Source of the DNA: CAVQKZ01 sp963837325
GTDB taxonomy: Bacteria; Actinomycetota; Actinomycetes; Mycobacteriales; Jatrophihabitantaceae
Length of the DNA: 64,000 bases
Assembly (NCBI GenBank): GCA_963837325.1
Contig: CAWIMV010000001.1
Coordinates: 1,550,001-1,614,000, forward strand
Direction of reading: 5' to 3'
Shown here piece after piece: positions 23,160-31,069 of the stretch. The position numbers and the translations under genes were made by a program. Under the pieces are notes generated by a model. The model worked only from the letters and a program-made list of their open reading frames with translations, ran no database searches and was not told where the DNA came from. The number at the start of each line of letters is the position of its first letter. The first letter of the stretch is position 1.

Positions 23160-25640
23160 TCAGATCGCGTCGGCGCCGGCCTCTTCGGGCGCCGCGTCCT
23201 CGGCGGAGATCAGGTCGTCCGCCGTCCCGCCGTTGCGCAGGGTGTAGAGCAGGCCGGCCAGTTCGTCAGGCATGACCAGCACCTCTCGGGCCTTCGAGCC
23301 TTCCGAGGGCCCCACGATGCTGCGCGATTCCATCAAATCCATCAGCCGGCCGGCCTTGGCGAAGCCCACCCGCAGCTTGCGCTGCAACATCGACGTCGAA
23401 CCGAACTGGGTCGAGACCACCAGTTCGACGGCAGAAAGGAACAGATCGAGGTCGTCGCCGATGTCTTCGTCGATCTGCTTCTTCTCCGCTTGCGGAGCAG
23501 TGACGTCGGCGCGGTAGGTCGGTTGCAGTTGAGCCTTGCAGTGTGTGGTGATGCTGTGGATTTCGGTGTCGGTGACGAATGCGCCCTGCATGCGGGCCGG
23601 TTTGGATGCACCCATCGGCAGGAAGAGGGCATCGCCCTTGCCCAGCAGTTTCTCGGCACCCGGCTGGTCCAGGATCACCCGCGAGTCGGCCAGCGACGAG
23701 GTCTTGAAGCTCAGCCGGGACGGCACGTTTGCCTTGATCAGACCGGTGACGACGTCGACCGACGGACGCTGGGTGGCGATCACCAGGTGGATGCCCGCCG
23801 CCCGGGCGAGCTGGGTGATCCGCACGATCGAATCCTCGACGTCGCGGGGCGCGACCATCATCAGGTCCGAAAGCTCGTCGACGATGACGAGCAGATAGGG
23901 GTAGGCGCTGTAGACCCGCTCTGACCCGGGCGGCGCCACCAACTCCCCGCTTTGCACCTTGCGGTTGAAGTCGTCGATGTGGCGCACGCCGGAGGACTCC
24001 ATGTCCTCGTAGCGCATGTCCATCTCCCGCACGACCCAGCCGAGCGCCTCGGCCGCCTTCTTCGGATTGGTGATCACGGGCGTCACCAGGTGCGGAATGC
24101 CCTGGTAAGCCGCGAACTCCACCCGCTTCGGGTCGATCAGCACCATGCGCACCTGGTCGGGCGTCGCCCGCGCCAGGATCGAGAGGATCAAGGTGTTGAT
24201 ACAGCTGGACTTGCCGGCGCCGGTCGCGCCGGCGACGAGCAGGTGCGGCATCTTGGTCAGGTTCGCGACGATGAAGCCGCCTTCGACGTCCTTGCCCAGC
24301 GCCACGAGCATCGGGTGGTGATCACGCTGGGCGATCGGCGAGCGCAGGACGTCGCCGATCATGACGATCTCGGGGTCGGCGTTCGGTATCTCCACACCGA
24401 CCGCACTCTTGCCGGGGATGGGGCTGAGGATGCGCACCTCGGCGCTCTTCACGGCGTAGGCGATGTTGCGGGTCAGATTGGTGATCCGCTCAACCTTTAC
24501 GCCAGGACCGAGTTCCACCTCGTAGCGCGTCACGGTCGGGCCGCGGCTGAAGCCGGTCACCGCGCAGTCGACATCGAATTCGGCGAAGACCTGCTGCAGT
24601 GCCGCGATGACCTCGTCGTTGGCCTTGGTGTGGGCCAGGTGCGGGCTGCCGTGCGCGAGTTCCTTGAGCGGCGGCAGCGTGTACATGCCGGCGCCGTTGT
24701 TGAGCTCGAGCTGAACCGGGCGGGTGATCGCGGGCAATTCCTCGGCCGGCTTGGCGGTGCGGGGCTTGCGCGGCTTCGGGCCTCTCGAGGCGGCCAGTTC
24801 GGCTTCGGCCTCGGCGACCGACTCGTCCACGCTGCGCAGGTCCTCGGTGCTGGCATCCGGGTCCGCGACCGGCGTGCGGCGCAACCGCCGCTTGCGCCCC
24901 GGGTCCACGGCTTCGTCCGGCGTGGCGATGGTGTCGGGGCTCGGCGAAACTGTGAACAGGCTGCGGACATAGTCGCGCAGCGCGCTGATCGGCGTGGCCG
25001 TGACGACCAGAACGCCGAAGGCGCCCAGCAACAGCAAGAGCGGAACGGCGATCGCGGCCGACAATCCGGCCTGCAGCGGCGTGGCCACCGCGGCGCCGAC
25101 CAGGCCGCCGGCGTGCGAGCGACCGTGGCTGGAATGCGGCGAGCCCGCCCATAGGTCGAAAAGGCCGAGCACCGACAGCGTGAGGGCGGCCGAGCCCACC
25201 AGGATGCGTCCGCGCGACTCCGGCTCGGCGGCCTGCCGGAACAGGTGCGCGCCGGCCGCGACCAGCACGAACGGCAGCAGGACGGCCGCGTTGCCCATGA
25301 CCAGCCGGCAGGCCGAGCTGATGACCCGCCCGACCGGCCCGGCGGCGTGCAGCCATACCGCCATCGCGCAGATCACGCCGAAGGCAATGACGCCGAGGCC
25401 CGCCCCGTCGCGACGGTGCTCAGGCTCGAGTTCACGCGCCGACGCGGCGTTGCGTCCCGCCGCGCGCGCTATCGCGCCGACCAGGTGGGCGAGAGCCCGC
25501 CAGAGCGCGGCGATACCGCGCCCGAGCGCCGTCAGCGGTCCGGTGTGCGCGCTCCGGGCACGGGTACGGCCCCGCCCGCCTCGACCCGAGGCCTTGCGGC
25601 GGGCGGACGGCCGGGAACGCGTTCTCGATGCTCCAGCCAC
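23160..25640 (-). CDS. ftsK: DNA translocase FtsK
   Basis: FtsK pumps chromosome DNA through the division septum and activates XerCD. The 826-residue protein has a basic N-terminus, a membrane domain with TM segments between about 80 and 215, a short Pro/Arg/Glu linker, the motor with Walker A VAGATGAGKSS near 470 and Walker B YLLVIVDELSDLMM, and a C-terminal winged-helix gamma domain (RKLRVGFAKAGRLMDLME). The linker is short, as usual in actinobacteria. Upstream on the same strand is dapA, with a 124-bp gap where an RNase J gene normally lies. Confidence 0.97.
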   Translation of the reverse strand: MAGASRTRSRPSARRKASGRGGRGRTRARSAHTGPLTALGRGIAALWRALAHLVGAIARAAGRNAASARELEPEHRRDGAGLGVIAFGVICAMAVWLHAAGPVGRVISSACRLVMGNAAVLLPFVLVAAGAHLFRQAAEPESRGRILVGSAALTLSVLGLFDLWAGSPHSSHGRSHAGGLVGAAVATPLQAGLSAAIAVPLLLLLGAFGVLVVTATPISALRDYVRSLFTVSPSPDTIATPDEAVDPGRKRRLRRTPVADPDASTEDLRSVDESVAEAEAELAASRGPKPRKPRTAKPAEELPAITRPVQLELNNGAGMYTLPPLKELAHGSPHLAHTKANDEVIAALQQVFAEFDVDCAVTGFSRGPTVTRYEVELGPGVKVERITNLTRNIAYAVKSAEVRILSPIPGKSAVGVEIPNADPEIVMIGDVLRSPIAQRDHHPMLVALGKDVEGGFIVANLTKMPHLLVAGATGAGKSSCINTLILSILARATPDQVRMVLIDPKRVEFAAYQGIPHLVTPVITNPKKAAEALGWVVREMDMRYEDMESSGVRHIDDFNRKVQSGELVAPPGSERVYSAYPYLLVIVDELSDLMMVAPRDVEDSIVRITQLARAAGIHLVIATQRPSVDVVTGLIKANVPSRLSFKTSSLADSRVILDQPGAEKLLGKGDALFLPMGASKPARMQGAFVTDTEIHSITTHCKAQLQPTYRADVTAPQAEKKQIDEDIGDDLDLFLSAVELVVSTQFGSTSMLQRKLRVGFAKAGRLMDLMESRSIVGPSEGSKAREVLVMPDELAGLLYTLRNGGTADDLISAEDAAPEEAGADAI

Positions 25641-25700
25641 TTCGCAACCCTAACGCTGTGCTCGATGGTTACGAGGGAGGCAGGCGGCGGTGTCGACCCG

Positions 25701-25774
25701 CGTCGAGTGACGCATTTCCATGATCAGAGACGGCGATTTTGCCGTCACTCACCACTGAGATACGTCACTCGACG
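25701..25774. repeat. Nested inverted-repeat element between dapA and ftsK
   Basis: Perfect 12-bp outer arms CGTCGAGTGACG (25701-25712) and CGTCACTCGACG (25763-25774) enclose 50 bp. Inside is a second hairpin, GACGGC-GATTTT-GCCGTC (25729-25746), and a TGATCA palindrome. The right arm covers the dapA stop codon. It looks like a mobile-type intergenic palindromic element, or a terminator/processing site, in the position where rnj is normally found. Confidence 0.65.
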
Positions 25775-26670
25775 GGGAGACCGGCGGCGGCGAGGTCGGC
25801 CCGCAGGTGGCTGAGCTCGTGATCGGTCGCGTCGACGAGGGGTAGCCGGACCGGTCCCACGTCCCGCCCGCGCAGCCGCAAGCCGGCCTTGACGAGGATC
25901 GTGCCCTGGGTACGGAAGATTCCGGTGTAGATGGCAAGGAGCTGCTGATGCAGGCGAATGGCCTCCGCGGTATCGCCGCGTTCGAAGGCCATGATCATCG
26001 CCTTGGTCTGCGTTCCGCAGAAATGGGTCGAGGTCCCGACGACGCCGACCGCGCCTACGGCGAGCAGCGGCAAGGTCATCGCGTCGTCGCCGCTGTAGTA
26101 AGCCAGGTTCGTCTCGGCGATCACGCGCGATGTGCCGGGCAGATCACCCTTCGCGTCCTTCACTGCGACGACGCGTTCGTGGGCTGCGAGGGCGATCAGT
26201 GTCTCGGTCTGGATGGCGACGCCGCTGCGCCCCGGGATGTCGTACAGCATGACCGGCACTTCGGTGGCGTCGGCGATGGCCCGGAAGTGTGCGAGCAGCC
26301 CGGCCTGCGGCGGCCGGGAGTAGTACGGGGTCACGACCAGCAGCCCGTCGGCCCCCGCCTTGGCCGCCTGCTCGGCCAGATGGATCGAGTGCACGGTGTC
26401 GAACGTGCCCACGCCGGCAAGCACGTGGGCGCGGTCGCCCACCGTGTCGGCAACCGCGCGGATGAGGTCGGCCTTCTCCGCGTCGGTCGTGGTGGGTGAT
26501 TCGCCCGCGGTTCCGTTGATGACCAGGCCGTCGTTGCCCTGCTCGTCGACGAGGTAGCTCGCCAGGGCGGCCGCCGCGTCCAGGTCGAGCTCCCCGCTGA
26601 TCCCGAACGGGCTGACCATTGCGGTGACCAAACGCCCGAACGGGCGGCGCGAATCGGGCGTGGCGGTCAT
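25765..26670 (-). CDS. dapA: 4-hydroxy-tetrahydrodipicolinate synthase
   Basis: DapA condenses pyruvate with aspartate semialdehyde, the first committed step to DAP and lysine. The 301-residue TIM barrel has GTAGESPTTT near 53-62, Tyr143 in LYDIPGRSG and the Schiff-base Lys171 in VAVKDAKGD. It starts 18 bp after the thyX stop, so thyX-dapA form an operon. An inverted-repeat element follows its stop codon. Confidence 0.97.
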   Translation of the reverse strand: MTATPDSRRPFGRLVTAMVSPFGISGELDLDAAAALASYLVDEQGNDGLVINGTAGESPTTTDAEKADLIRAVADTVGDRAHVLAGVGTFDTVHSIHLAEQAAKAGADGLLVVTPYYSRPPQAGLLAHFRAIADATEVPVMLYDIPGRSGVAIQTETLIALAAHERVVAVKDAKGDLPGTSRVIAETNLAYYSGDDAMTLPLLAVGAVGVVGTSTHFCGTQTKAMIMAFERGDTAEAIRLHQQLLAIYTGIFRTQGTILVKAGLRLRGRDVGPVRLPLVDATDHELSHLRADLAAAGLPVE

Positions 26671-26688
26671 GGCCTACAAAGTACCGCC

Positions 26689-27441
26689 TCAGCCCTCGCT
26701 GACGAACGGGCTCGAGGCAACCTCAGTGCCGTCGGGCAGCGCGGCGATCTCGAAATCGGCGAACGCGTTGCCGGCCACTCGGTTCAGCTCGCGCAGGCAG
26801 GTGATGGCCAGCGCGCGGATCTCGACGTCGGCGTGCTCGGACGCGCGCATCGCAATGAAGTGCCGCCAGGCGCGGTAGTTACCGGTGACGACGATGCGGG
26901 TTTCGGTTGCGTTGGGCAGCAGCGCCCGAGCGGCCTGGCGAGCCTGCTTGCGCCGCAGCGTGGCGTGCTCGACATCAGCGAACTTCTTCTCGAGTCCTTC
27001 GAGCAGTTCGGTGTAGGCAGTGACGGCAGCCTCGGTGGCGTCGAGGAATTTCGCGTGCAACTCCGGATCATCGGCAATGACATCGGGCTCGACCATGGCC
27101 GCGTCGCGTTCCGGCACGTAGCGCTGAGACAGTTGCGAATAGCTGAAGTGCCGATGGCGGATCAGCTCGTGTGTGAGCGAGCGCGATATCCCCGTGACGT
27201 AGAACGTCACGGAGCCGTGCTCGAGTACCGAGAGGTGGCCGACCTCGAGGATGTGGCGCAGGTAGCCGGCGTTGGTCGCCGTCGACGGGTTCGGCTTCTT
27301 CCAGGACTGGTAGCAGGCCCGACCGGCGAATTCCGCCAGCGCTTGGCCACCGTCGGCATCGGTGTCCCACGGTACGTCGGCCGGAGCCTCGAAATGCGTC
27401 CAGGCGATGGCTTGGACCTTCAGCGGGACGATCTCGGGCAC
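26689..27441 (-). CDS. thyX: FAD-dependent thymidylate synthase ThyX
   Basis: ThyX makes dTMP from dUMP using FAD, NADPH and methylene-tetrahydrofolate. The ThyX motif RHR-x2-S-x4-S-x-R is present as RHRHFSYSQLSQR at about 95-107. GTG at 27441 has AGGAG upstream and gives 250 residues; an in-frame GTG five codons earlier is less likely. TAGGCT at 27481-27486 is the probable -10 box, giving a leader of about 33 nt. dapA follows. Confidence 0.97.
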   Translation of the reverse strand: MPEIVPLKVQAIAWTHFEAPADVPWDTDADGGQALAEFAGRACYQSWKKPNPSTATNAGYLRHILEVGHLSVLEHGSVTFYVTGISRSLTHELIRHRHFSYSQLSQRYVPERDAAMVEPDVIADDPELHAKFLDATEAAVTAYTELLEGLEKKFADVEHATLRRKQARQAARALLPNATETRIVVTGNYRAWRHFIAMRASEHADVEIRALAITCLRELNRVAGNAFADFEIAALPDGTEVASSPFVSEG

Positions 27442-27480
27442 GGGCACTCCTGGCACTTCGAGCGGACGGTTCGGCTCGCC

Positions 27481-27486
27481 AGCCTA
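27481..27486 (-). promoter_or_regulatory. -10 box of thyX-dapA
   Basis: TAGGCT on the minus strand. Transcription would start near 27474, leaving a leader of about 33 nt with a proper Shine-Dalgarno sequence, unlike many neighbours. Confidence 0.5.
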
Positions 27487-27599
27487 GTGGCCGTCCCGGC
27501 GATCCGGACCGCGCCACGCGCGGCTCGCCCGCCGCACCACCCCCACGCGGGTCGACCCTCCGTGCCGGTCCGCCATCTCGACATCATCGTGCGGTTGCG

Positions 27600-27630
27600 T
27601 TGACGTCGAAGTGATGTCATAGTGATGTCA
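27600..27630 (+). promoter_or_regulatory. Three 9-bp repeats at 11-bp spacing over the start of the HicB-like gene
   Basis: TTGACGTCG (27600), GTGATGTCA (27611) and GTGATGTCA (27622) follow each other every 11 bp, one helical turn. The last two are identical and the first shares 6 of 9 bases. They span the promoter, with CATAGT at 27618-27623 as -10, 6 bp before the ATG. Direct repeats in phase are typical operators of ribbon-helix-helix proteins, and the gene starting here encodes one. Confidence 0.6.
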
Positions 27631-28139
27631 TGCAGCTCGACGACTTCGTTCACCAGGTCCAGGAGCAACTCGCGGCCAGCGCGGCGCTCGGCGATGAACG
27701 CACGCAGGAGATCGCCCGTACCGTGGCGGCTGCGGCCACGCCGGCGGTCCGGCTCGCGATCCTCGCCGCCCTGGCGGCCGCCGCCGACGAGATCACTGCG
27801 GCCCTCCTCGACTCACCGGGCGCACCCACCGTGGCCATTCGTCTCGACGGCGACGCCGTGCGCGTGGAAGTGCTCGGCGGTGAGCCCGAACCGCCGACAA
27901 CGACGCGGGCCGACGATGGCGACACCAGCGCCCGCATCTCGTTGCGACTGTCCGAGGCGCTGAAGTCCGACGTCGAGGCGGCGGCCGGGCGCGAGGGCGT
28001 CTCGGTGAACACCTGGCTTGTCCGGGCGGCCGCGGCGGCGCTCGCCCGGCCGTGGTCGGCGGGTTCGGCCGGCTGGTCGGACGTCGCCCACCGCGGCGGT
28101 AGCAACGCCCACCGGATCACCGGCTGGATCAACGGCTAA
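27630..28139 (+). CDS. HicB-like ribbon-helix-helix protein
   Basis: The 169-residue protein has a helical Ala-rich N-terminal half and a C-terminal HicB/Arc-type ribbon-helix-helix at about 100-140 (SARISLRLSEALKSDVEAAA, then REGVSVNTWLVRAA). In databases such proteins are often mislabelled as antitoxin or histidine kinase. The following DUF4097 gene is a common partner in actinobacteria. The ATG overlaps the last of three operator-like repeats and has no Shine-Dalgarno, so it is likely leaderless and autoregulated. Confidence 0.8.
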   Translation: MQLDDFVHQVQEQLAASAALGDERTQEIARTVAAAATPAVRLAILAALAAAADEITAALLDSPGAPTVAIRLDGDAVRVEVLGGEPEPPTTTRADDGDTSARISLRLSEALKSDVEAAAGREGVSVNTWLVRAAAAALARPWSAGSAGWSDVAHRGGSNAHRITGWING

Positions 28140-28168
28140 CTTCCCACCACTCGACAGGAGACCCGCTC

Positions 28169-28993
28169 ATGGAAACCAAGACCTTTCCGCTCGACGGCCC
28201 GATCCAGGTCGTGGGCCGGGTCGGCAACGGCTCGTTCACAGTGCTGGCGCAAGACGACTGCAAGGAAGCGACGGTAACCCTCTCGCCCCGCAACAAGCCC
28301 AGCACCGGGGAGGCCCAGTTTCGCGAGCGCACTGTGGTGGAGCTACGCGGGTCGGCGCTGGTGGTTGTGACGCCCCGGCAGGGTGGAATCTTCGACCTCG
28401 GCCTGCTCGGCGGTCGGGGCCGGCAACGCGATGCCGTCGACATCACCGTCACCGTGCCCAGTGGTTCGGCTGTCAAGGTCAGTGCATTCACCGCCGCTGT
28501 CACGGTCGAGGGGCGCTGCGGCAGTGCCGACGTGGCTGCGGGATCGTCGACGATCACCCTTGACCACGTGGACGGCGACCTGCGGTTGCGATACGGAAGT
28601 GGTTCCGCGCGGGTGGCGCGCGTGTCCGGCTCGGTCGAGGCTCGGTCGGGCTCGGGAGACGCCAGCTTCGGCGAGATCGGCGGCTCCCTGTCGGCCGGCG
28701 GCGGCAGCGGCGATCTCGAGGTCTCCACCGTCCGCGGTTCGGTGCGCAGCCGCGCCGGCGCCGGCGCCGCGTCACTCGGCGCTGTCCATGGCGACGTCGA
28801 CCTGGCGCGGGGTTCGGGCGCAATCGCGATCGGGCTGCCCGCGGGCCAGACCGCTCGCCTGGACGTCATCACCGGCTCCGGTCGGGTCAGTTCCGAATTG
28901 CCGATCGAGGACGCGCCAACAGCGAAGGGGCGGCCGATCACCGTCCGTGCCCGCACCGGCAGCGGTGACGTGCACCTGTTCCGCGCGGCGTGA
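28169..28993 (+). CDS. DUF4097 repeat protein
   Basis: A 274-residue protein with no signal peptide, built of short Gly/Ser-rich beta repeats (patterns such as GSGDLEVSTVRGSVRSRAGA and SGDASFGEIGGSL), typical of the DUF4097 beta-helix/adhesin-like fold. Function is unknown. It starts 29 bp after the HicB-like gene with ACAGGAG upstream and is surely cotranscribed. Its expression is expected to follow that of the DNA-binding partner. It converges on the ycaQ-type gene. Confidence 0.82.
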   Translation: METKTFPLDGPIQVVGRVGNGSFTVLAQDDCKEATVTLSPRNKPSTGEAQFRERTVVELRGSALVVVTPRQGGIFDLGLLGGRGRQRDAVDITVTVPSGSAVKVSAFTAAVTVEGRCGSADVAAGSSTITLDHVDGDLRLRYGSGSARVARVSGSVEARSGSGDASFGEIGGSLSAGGGSGDLEVSTVRGSVRSRAGAGAASLGAVHGDVDLARGSGAIAIGLPAGQTARLDVITGSGRVSSELPIEDAPTAKGRPITVRARTGSGDVHLFRAA

Positions 28994-29066
28994 GCATCGA
29001 CTCAACCGGGAACGAAGTCACCGGCCAGCGCTGCATACGCCCACCGCTCGCGATCAACTCGGCGTG

Positions 29067-30296
29067 TCAGGCGAACGCTTTGGCCAGGTCGGTGGCGAGA
29101 TCCCCTCGGGGCATCACCTCGACGCCGCTCAGGCCCAGCCACTGCGCGGTTGTCGTCAGCTCCTGTGCCAACTCCCCCGCCACGCAGTACGGATCGGCGC
29201 CGTCCTCGAGGTATGAGCCCTGCACCCGCAAGACCCCGGCCTGGCGGTCGGACTTCAGGTCGACGCGCGCGACCAACGCCTCCCCCAGCAGGAATGGCAA
29301 GACGTAGTACCCGTACACCCGCTTGGGTGCCGGCGTGTATATCTCGATGCGGTAGCGGAATCCGAACAGGCGCTCGGTGCGCTCACGGAACCAGATCAGC
29401 GAGTCGAACGGAGAGAGCAACGCGCGGGCCGTGACGCGCCGCGGACGCCGGGCGCCCGGCCAGAGATACGCCGGAGCCGACCAGCCCTCGACGTCGACCG
29501 GTGCCAACTCCCCCGCCTCGACCAGTTCGGCGACCCTGGCCTTCGAGTCGGCGTGGGGCAGCCGGAAGTAGTCGCGCAGATCTGGTTCGGTGGCGACGCC
29601 GTAGGCCGCGGCGGCGACGCGGACGAGGTCGCGTTGTGCGGCGTCGACGCTCGGGGTCGGCACCGCGAGCACCTCGGGCGGCAACACCCGTTCGGGCAGG
29701 TCATACAGCCGCTCGAAGTTGATTCGCCGAGCTGCCGTGACCTGCCCGGCCCAGAACAGGAATTCCAACGCCACCTTGCCGTCGTGCCAGTTCCACATCT
29801 CCCCTGGCCGCCGAGCCGGCCGGGCGACCCCGGTCTCGCCCGCACGGATGGGGCCGTGTTCGCGCACGAGACTCAGCACCTCGTCGAGCAGGTGCGGGTT
29901 GTCACGGGCGATGCGGCGCATACCGCCCCAAGCTTCGGCCTGGGCGCGCTCCATGCGCCAACGCAGCAACGGCTGCAGCTCGACCGGCACCAACGAGGCT
30001 TCATGGGCCCAGTACTCGAACATTTCCCGCCGCACCGGCCCGGCAGTATGAGCCGTTAGCCGGTCGAGCGCCTCGCGGGGATAGGGACCGAGGCGGGAGA
30101 ACAGCGGCATGTAATGGGTGCGGCAAAAGACATTGACGGAGTCGATCTGTAGGACGCCGAGCCGGGCAATGACCCGACGCAGGTGGCGGGCATCGACGCG
30201 GCCGGTGGGGCGAGGGTCGGCGAAACCCTGCGCACCTAAGGCGATACGGCGGGCTTGAGCGGCGCTCAGTCGAAGCGAGGGCGTCGCAGCATCCAT
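29067..30296 (-). CDS. YcaQ/AlkX-type DNA glycosylase (HTH_42 family)
   Basis: The HTH_42 (DUF1006) family includes E. coli YcaQ, which unhooks DNA interstrand cross-links, and the resistance enzyme AlkZ. The 409-residue protein has the catalytic Q-x-D motif of the YcaQ branch at Gln50-Ile-Asp52 (LGVLQIDSVNV) rather than the QxQ of AlkZ, followed by winged helices and the conserved DSLIWFRERTERLFGFRY and YGYYVLPFLLG blocks. The ATG lies 6 bp after TAGGGT, so the mRNA is likely leaderless. A weak PafBC-like block lies further upstream. Confidence 0.87.
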   Translation of the reverse strand: MDAATPSLRLSAAQARRIALGAQGFADPRPTGRVDARHLRRVIARLGVLQIDSVNVFCRTHYMPLFSRLGPYPREALDRLTAHTAGPVRREMFEYWAHEASLVPVELQPLLRWRMERAQAEAWGGMRRIARDNPHLLDEVLSLVREHGPIRAGETGVARPARRPGEMWNWHDGKVALEFLFWAGQVTAARRINFERLYDLPERVLPPEVLAVPTPSVDAAQRDLVRVAAAAYGVATEPDLRDYFRLPHADSKARVAELVEAGELAPVDVEGWSAPAYLWPGARRPRRVTARALLSPFDSLIWFRERTERLFGFRYRIEIYTPAPKRVYGYYVLPFLLGEALVARVDLKSDRQAGVLRVQGSYLEDGADPYCVAGELAQELTTTAQWLGLSGVEVMPRGDLATDLAKAFA

Positions 30297-30302
30297 GACC
30301 GC

Positions 30303-30325
30303 ACCCTAGAGCCAGGCGGTGACAG
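30303..30325 (-). promoter_or_regulatory. Leaderless promoter of the ycaQ-type gene, weakly PafBC-like
   Basis: TAGGGT (30308-30303) lies 6 bp before the ATG. Exactly 8 bp upstream is CTGTCACCG, which matches TTGTCRGTG at 6 of 9 positions. The -10 box is convincing; damage control is only suggested. Confidence 0.45.
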
Positions 30326-30346
30326 CCCATCGCCGTTGCGTCGTGG

Positions 30347-30352
30347 GACCAT
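30347..30352 (+). promoter_or_regulatory. -10-like box for dedA-type gene
   Basis: GACCAT, 6 bp before the GTG at 30359; no Shine-Dalgarno at the proper distance. Confidence 0.35.
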
Positions 30353-30358
30353 GCCCAC

Positions 30359-31018
30359 GTGTTCGAGCATCTGATGAAGACCATCGGCGAGGCGGTCGGG
30401 CAATGGCTGTACGTGGTGGCCGGGGCCCTGTGCTTCGCCGAGGCGGCGATCCTCGTCGGCATGGTGCTCCCGGGCGAGACCGCCCTGCTGGTGGCCGGCG
30501 TCTTCTGCAATGCGAAGTACGGCAACCTCAACCTCGGCGTCATGATCGCGGTTGCCGTCGTGTGTGCGATCGGCGGGGACTCGGTGGGCTACGAGTTCGG
30601 GCGCAAGTTCGGGCCGCCAGTCCGGCGATCGCGCCTGGGCCGGTGGGTCGGCGAGCATCGCTGGGCCAAGGTCGACGGCTTCCTGCACCGCCACGGGGGG
30701 AAGGCGGTGTTGCTCGGGCGCCTCACCGCGCTGCTGCGTGCGCTGATGCCCTCGATGGCAGGGATGAGCGGCATGCGCTACCGCACCTTCTTGCTGTGGA
30801 ACGCGATCGGCGGATTGATCTGGGCGCCGGGCTGCGTCCTGCTGGGCTATGCCTTCGCTTCGGCGCTCGACGTCGTCGGCCAGACGCTCACATGGGCACC
30901 GCTCGCGCTGCTCGGGCTCGGCGTCGTCGGGTGGACTTTGTGGCATCTGCGCAACCGCCGGATCGAGCGGGCTGAGGCAGCCGCGTTCGCCGAGTCCGAC
31001 GCCGCGGCCGAGCGTTGA
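30359..31018 (+). CDS. DedA/VTT family membrane protein
   Basis: DedA proteins are inner-membrane proteins linked to lipid carrier recycling and membrane homeostasis. The 219-residue protein has the family signature: a re-entrant segment with GMVLPGETALLVAG near 34-47, GGDSVGYEFGRKFG, and the C-terminal RLTALLRALMPSMAGMSGM (RxxPxxR-like) near 121-139, plus 4-5 TM helices. The GTG start is supported by the upstream -10-like box. It is transcribed away from the ycaQ-type gene. Confidence 0.9.
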   Translation: MFEHLMKTIGEAVGQWLYVVAGALCFAEAAILVGMVLPGETALLVAGVFCNAKYGNLNLGVMIAVAVVCAIGGDSVGYEFGRKFGPPVRRSRLGRWVGEHRWAKVDGFLHRHGGKAVLLGRLTALLRALMPSMAGMSGMRYRTFLLWNAIGGLIWAPGCVLLGYAFASALDVVGQTLTWAPLALLGLGVVGWTLWHLRNRRIERAEAAAFAESDAAAER

Positions 31019-31057
31019 TCCGCGCCGCTCCGTCACGCGAACCATGGGGGTGATCAC

Positions 31058-31063
31058 TACGCT
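31058..31063 (+). promoter_or_regulatory. -10 box for the membrane protein at 31070
   Basis: TACGCT ends 6 bp before the ATG at 31070. No Shine-Dalgarno is present, so a leaderless mRNA is likely. Confidence 0.5.
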
Positions 31064-31069
31064 GCGCTC

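Noticed and set aside
27630..28993. Classical HicA/HicB toxin-antitoxin module
   Set aside because: Only the ribbon-helix-helix part is HicB-like; the partner is a DUF4097 protein, not a HicA mRNA-interferase.
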